Below, piece after piece: positions 60,166 to 64,000 of a stretch of 64,000 bases of DNA. How positions within the stretch are numbered: the first letter of the stretch is position 1; each line of letters opens with the position of its first letter. The position numbers were made by a program, and so were the translations under genes. The notes below the pieces were generated by a model. The model was given only the letters and a program-made list of their open reading frames with translations. It was not told where the DNA came from and did not search any database. The stretch spans positions 60,419,453 through 60,483,452 of the forward strand of contig OY755239.1 of the NCBI GenBank assembly GCA_963576725.1, read 5' to 3'. Source of the stretch: Azorinus chamasolen. Taxonomy: Eukaryota; Mollusca; Bivalvia; Cardiida; Solecurtidae.

Positions 60166-60879
60166 TCCTGCAAATATCACCTATAGCAATTGCAGAGTTT
60201 TTCGTCACACTTCCTCACACATATTAAATAGGTGACCTTAATGTCTTAATTAAGAAATACATGCCGAGGGATCTAATTACCCACACCTCAACGACTAACC
60301 GTGGTATAATGCGCGATAATGCACAACTACAAGTTTGTTATTTCCATTCTAACACAGTTTTAATAAAACATAATTTTCCCCGGAGGATACGGCAAAACCG
60401 GAAGCGTTTTCAGTTGTTACGCCATTTGTGCTGTTACGTTTTCTCTACACGACTTTCACTGATGATGTTGTGCGAATAAAGGACCATATTTCAACAGAAA
60501 ACAACAATTCCAAGTCAACAAATGCTTCATCTTTCACATTGAAGCGAACAACTACCGTATACCATTTACATCATGTCTGCACACCTCTATGCCAGAGCCA
60601 TCTTGTGTACATATTTAGAAAAATATAATGTGATAATTACATTTGACTGTGTGTGGTTTGAACATGGAACATAAATTCCGGATGTGGGGAAAATGGAACA
60701 GCCAGTGGAAATGCCGTGCATGCGTTTATTATCATGGATTAAAGCACGTTTCTCGGTATTCTTCATTTATATGCCGTATGTTCAGTGTCGTGTTAGAATT
60801 ACAGTGTGGAGTAAACTACCGTTAATCCTCGTGCTGAAAAAAAAATGTGTCTGCCAAAACTCTGATCTGTTGCAGTTGT

Positions 60880-61015
60880 TTACGTACTTCTTATTCGCAC
60901 AATCGTTTGACAAACTGTTGACCGAATGCAAAACGGCATGGATCCTGGTGAGATGCCGAGTTACTCGGCATCTCATCTGGATCCAAGCTGTTTAGAGCCA
61001 GGTCGCAATCAGCAT
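60880..61015 (+). mobile_element. R/E-type hairpin element, partial
   Basis: TTGACAAACTGTTGACCGAA, CAAAACGGCATGGATCCTGG, centre GATGCCGAGTTACTCGGCATC, CATCTGGATCCAAGCTG. Terminal TTAA not clear. Confidence 0.65.
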
Positions 61016-61294
61016 GATTATTGTTAATATAGTAAAGATTCAGCAAACAGATTGGATTTCATGAAGGAAATGTCTTATGTACACATGTAGTTTGGTATTG
61101 GTAGAAACTGTAGTCATGTTATTATGGTATATAATTATTATAGTATACAGAAAGCAAATAACCTATTTTGGACCGTGCGGTGGTAGGTCCGTTGCCCCTA
61201 ACAACGCGATTTTGCACTATTTTCCAATATGAATCTGCACCTATGAGTAGGGAAATACCAAAACTCTCTACATCTGCCACTGGGTGTGCCAATT

Positions 61295-61543
61295 TTAGCC
61301 GGCGTAATATTGTTCACTTTCCACGAGTTCTGTCACTAAACCCTCGACGTCAGCATGGTTTGAAATCTTCTCATTGGGTGTCCTAATCGTTTCAATTTTC
61401 TCTGTTAGTATCTGAAGAAGCTTCCTCCGGCTTGAGTTCGGCAAGTCTTCTTCTTCGATATTCGCTAAACCTATCGTAACGATGAGACGTTGTGCTTCGC
61501 GTTGTGTAAGAAATTTGTTCAGCTGCATTTTCCACCTGGTCAC
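61295..61543 (-). CDS. Candidate exon or gene remnant, unknown function
   Basis: I do not recognise this protein. The minus-strand frame reads like folded protein: MQLNKFLTQREAQRLIVTIG, LANIEEEDLPNSSRRKLLQI, LTEKIETIRTPNEK. It is charged, helix-prone, has balanced composition, and lies in a patch more GC-rich than its surroundings and free of the MITE families. The first ATG-initiated Met is at about 61,525. An overlapping minus frame (61,392-61,625) could instead be coding. No clear splice sites were found. It may be a lone exon, a pseudogene, or chance. Confidence 0.3.
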   Translation of the reverse strand: MTRWKMQLNKFLTQREAQRLIVTIGLANIEEEDLPNSSRRKLLQILTEKIETIRTPNEKISNHADVEGLVTELVESEQYYAG

Positions 61544-61696
61544 GGTACAACAAATATGGCTGCTTTACTTTAGATATGGATATAAAGGAAACGTCCCGTC
61601 TTGTCGGTTTCACTACTTTATTCAAACCTCTCTTGTTTTCTCTACAACATCACTGACGATGTTACGTAAGGACACGCGACATTGTTTTTAATTTTT

Positions 61697-61942
61697 TTAA
61701 CCCTTAACCTCGTGAATATTTAGTAGGAAAACAATGGCTGTATGAATAATAATTAGCTGCTACCTTATGTTGGCATTTTGAACATGATAATATATTACCA
61801 TATTAGAAACTGTACATTCATATCTATATTATTCCATACGCAAACAGAACATACCCTGTTCAGATGGCTCCTACAAGAACCGTTGGGCATATGTTTACTC
61901 TGTTTGGTGTGTAAATTCCGTTTCAATTATGTAATGGATTAA
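61697..61942 (+). mobile_element. B2 TTAA element
   Basis: TTAACCCTTAACCTCGTGAA to ATGTAATGGATTAA, 246 bp. ATATTAGAAACTGTACATTC, hairpin GCAAACAGAACATACCCTG, centre GGCTCCTACAAGAACC, TTTACTCTGTTTGG. Confidence 0.87.
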
Positions 61943-61971
61943 TTCTTGAAAAGGTGTAAATTTAAAAAAAT

Positions 61972-62215
61972 CTGAAAGTAGGAGATCCTTCGAAAGCATA
62001 AGCAGCAATGCGAAAAGAGAGAATTGCAGATTTGGGTTTATCGAGTCAGTTATTTAAAAGGCAGCACTACCCACGCCCCCATAGCACCGGCTTGAGTGGT
62101 ATTCAATTTTCATAACAAACAACTTTGAAATTGACGATCACGAGCCAGAAAATATAACAACACTGAGAATGAATTACAGGACGACTTTAAACGGCCCCCA
62201 CACAAACACTTAATA
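61972..62215 (+). repeat. Dispersed repeat K, copy 3
   Basis: AAAGTAGGAGATCCTTCGAA, GAATTGCAGATTTGGGTTTA, CACTACCCACGCCCCCATAG, CACCGGCTTGAGTGGTATTC, AACACTGAGAATGAATTACA match the 35.6-kb copy. Confidence 0.68.
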
Positions 62216-62435
62216 CCTGGTGTTTTAAGCCTATTTTGCTGTTGTTCTACGCCATATACGGCGTGAATTATTATACTGTGAAGCTGAGTTCGGTTGTTCA
62301 CAAAAAGGCCATATATAATCATAAAAGCATTCAACGAGTCCATGACGTTTCTATGGTGACATATTTCAGTCACCACTTTATCACTTAGAGTTCGTAAAAC
62401 CTTACAATAAGGGCGACCTGACTCGCATGCATTTT

Positions 62436-62510
62436 GCAAAGAACTTGGATCCAGATGAGAGGTCGAGTGACTCGGCATCTCATCAGAGTCCAAACTGTGT
62501 GACAATCGAT
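62436..62510 (+). mobile_element. E/R-type hairpin fragment
   Basis: CAAAGAACTTGGATCCAGAT, GAGGTCGAGTGACTCGGC, TCTCATCAGAGTCCAAACTG. Confidence 0.62.
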
Positions 62511-62601
62511 TAACAGTTTCTCAAACGCCCGTACTTAAAAGCAAGTAAAATGCAACAGATTAGAGTATTGGCAGAGATAGTTTTTTAGCACGATAAGGGT
62601 A

Positions 62602-62809
62602 CAGTAAAACCTCTCTATAGCGGCCACTAAATTACATCAAATATTTTGTTTTAAAGGCAGGTGGCTGCTTAAAGCAAGGTGAAAGTAAAACAGAACGCTC
62701 CTATAGGAGCGTTCTGTTTTACTTTCACCTTGCTTTAAGCAACCACCTGCCCTATATACCAACAAATTAGCACAATTTAGTGGCCGTTATAGAGAGAGAG
62801 GTTTTACTG
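62602..62809. mobile_element. TA hairpin, ATAACGG class, near perfect
   Basis: 208 bp, TA both sides. CAGTAAAACCTCTCTATAGC; GGCAGGTGGCTGCTTAAAGC; perfect centre AACGCTCCTATAGGAGCGTT; right end AGAGAGAGAGGTTTTACTG with a short GA expansion. Confidence 0.94.
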
Positions 62810-63351
62810 TATTTATATATGTTGGTGTTTCTGGAGCATCTATAATGAAAACATTTCTATTTGGAATGATACTATGAAGCTAAGGCTGATGTACATACAT
62901 GCAGAACATCAGGTTAAATGTTTAATATGTTATCGATCCATGTCGTGGAAATACAGCCAAGAAAACAAATTTCCTTGAATCCTTCTAAACAAATGATGAT
63001 TGTTTTCATCAAACATCAAACTCTAGTGGATGCGTCTTGTCGATGACTTTTCCTGCTTGACTTTACTATACTACTCAAAGTTTTCTAAGGATTACCTTTT
63101 TGATATTAGATATTTTGTTCATTTTATCACAAAATAAAATCAGATGCTACATTGCTAAATCAGATAAACCGATATTAGAACCTCATAAACGTGTAGCGTA
63201 GTTATTGATTTGACATGTACACTTTGCAGGAGACATCCCCGTGAAAAGTGTTTATTTATGGCCATTTGTCTTCATGTAAATTTGTACATGTAGCAATACT
63301 TTTTGCATGTGCTGTGCTATTGACAAACTGTGATTGAATTTTACGTAAACT
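62810..63351. other. Sequence upstream of the Tc1 remnant
   Basis: No clear Tc1 terminal repeat found between the TA hairpin and the transposase start. AT-rich, nothing else recognised. Confidence 0.35.
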
Positions 63352-64000
63352 ATGGCAGATCAAAAAAGTAGACGTCATCTAAGCGAAAATGAGATGAAAT
63401 GGGGCATTGGAATGCTTGAGGCTAGGTTTCACAGCGGCAGGTTGTGCATGTTCTTGGGGTGAGTCCTAGAGCGTTGTCTCAAAAATGTTGAATCGATTGC
63501 AGATGACTGGAAATGTATTGCATCTGCATGCCGGAGGTCGAGAACGCTCCACGACTCAAGATCAAGACCGATTTATTGTCCTGCAAGCTAGACGCCACCG
63601 GTTCAGCGACGCAACAACGTTACGTAGCGATTTGCAGACTGCTCCCGGTGTTCGTATAAGTACACAGACCACTAAAAATCGATTGCACGAAGCCGGATTG
63701 AGGTATCGGCGGCATGCAATACGCATCCCATTGTTCAAGAGTCATGCCCACGAGCGTTTGGGATGGGCACGAGATCATGTTACTTGGACTCATAATGACT
63801 GGATCCCAGTTCTGAGTCAATGCTCTGTGTGGACTCCACGGACATGCGGGCTAGGGTTTGAAGAATGCCAAGTGAACGCTTCATTCCAGCTTGTATTGCA
63901 GAGATATTCGTCAATGACATTTTGGATGTTCATTTATTCCGGTATGCAGGTGTTATAGGTTCTGATATCATTCTGATGGATGATGCCCGAGCCCGGATCG
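63352..64000 (+). pseudogene. Tc1-type transposase pseudogene, cut by window edge
   Basis: Starts MADQKSRRHLSENEMKWGIG and MLEARF, the N-terminal helix-turn-helix region of Tc1/mariner transposases. After a frame change at about 63,458-63,490 comes NRLQMTGNVLHLHAGGRERS, TTQDQDRFIVLQARRHRFSD, GVRISTQTTKNRLHEAGLRY and ERLGWARDHVTWTHNDWIPV. A deletion then removes the segment that normally carries the first catalytic Asp (TDES). The frame shifts again (RARV, stop for Trp, RMPSERFIPAC) and ILMDDARARI shows loss of the usual NARPH. At least three frame breaks plus a stop make it inactive. Family assignment is firm; the 3' end lies outside. Confidence 0.88.

Noticed and set aside
61191..61205. X-box (RFX) site GTTGCCCCTAACAAC
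   Set aside because: It fits the loose consensus, but a single short match with no gene correctly placed beside it is not evidence.

Overview
This 64 kb window looks like intergenic or intronic DNA from an invertebrate animal. A bivalve mollusc is my best guess, from the AT-rich base composition, the frequent ACATGTA-type words, the very dense hairpin MITEs and the metazoan Tc1 and LINE remnants. The species cannot be fixed from the sequence. I found no intact host gene. The only recognisable protein-coding material is transposon debris: two LINE 3' ends (14.7-15.4 kb and 37.5-37.9 kb), a Tc1-type transposase pseudogene running off the right edge (63.35-64.0 kb), and one weak candidate exon on the minus strand (61.3-61.5 kb).

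The window is built mainly of short non-autonomous DNA transposons of two classes. 'TA hairpins' are about 204 bp and almost fully palindromic. They have CAGTAAAACC-type termini with TA on both sides (pogo/Tigger-like by termini; inference) and a core arm reading roughly GGTGG..GCTTAA.GCA.GGTGAAAGT. They come in at least six terminal-repeat subclasses, labelled here by the words ATAACGG, AACCGG, AATGCG, ATTCGAA, TTAAGCGG and ATATCTCGAA. 'TTAA elements' are about 200-250 bp, start and end TTAACCCTTT...AAAGGGTTAA (piggyBac-like by TTAA target and CCC termini; inference) and carry an internal hairpin. I label their families B1, B2, C, D, E, F, G, H, P and R; these are working names. TTAA elements repeatedly sit inside TA hairpins, at TTAA words in the hairpin arms.

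Layout. 0-7 kb: F, B1, B2, P and TA hairpins, plus a minisatellite at 6.5 kb. 7.4-8.3 kb: three tandem tRNA-derived units. 8.3-14.5 kb: dense nested C, D, B and TA elements. 14.55-16.45 kb: a TA hairpin split by a LINE with an 11-bp target duplication. 17-25.7 kb: F, G, E, B, D and TA copies. 26-28.3 kb plus 31.4-33.5 kb is collinear with 46.1-51.1 kb, an old local duplication overlaid by independent insertions. One of these is a 2,265-bp TIR element (29,162-31,426) whose empty site survives in the other copy. 31.9-33.4 kb: a recent 0.73-kb tandem duplication. 37.4-38.4 kb: a C element split by a second LINE. 48.0-48.2 kb: a perfect inverted repeat with 126-bp arms. 53-63 kb: more TA, C, F, P, B2 and palindromic elements, then the Tc1 remnant.

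The most striking pattern is that TTAA families unrelated outside their hairpins share one homologous hairpin stem. It resembles CAAACAGNGYAGACCC followed by WGATSAGAC, and the same mismatched positions between arms recur in different families. The central palindrome GCTCCT..AGGAGC also occurs in both transposon classes. Family names and boundaries come from reading by eye; no alignment or database search was run.
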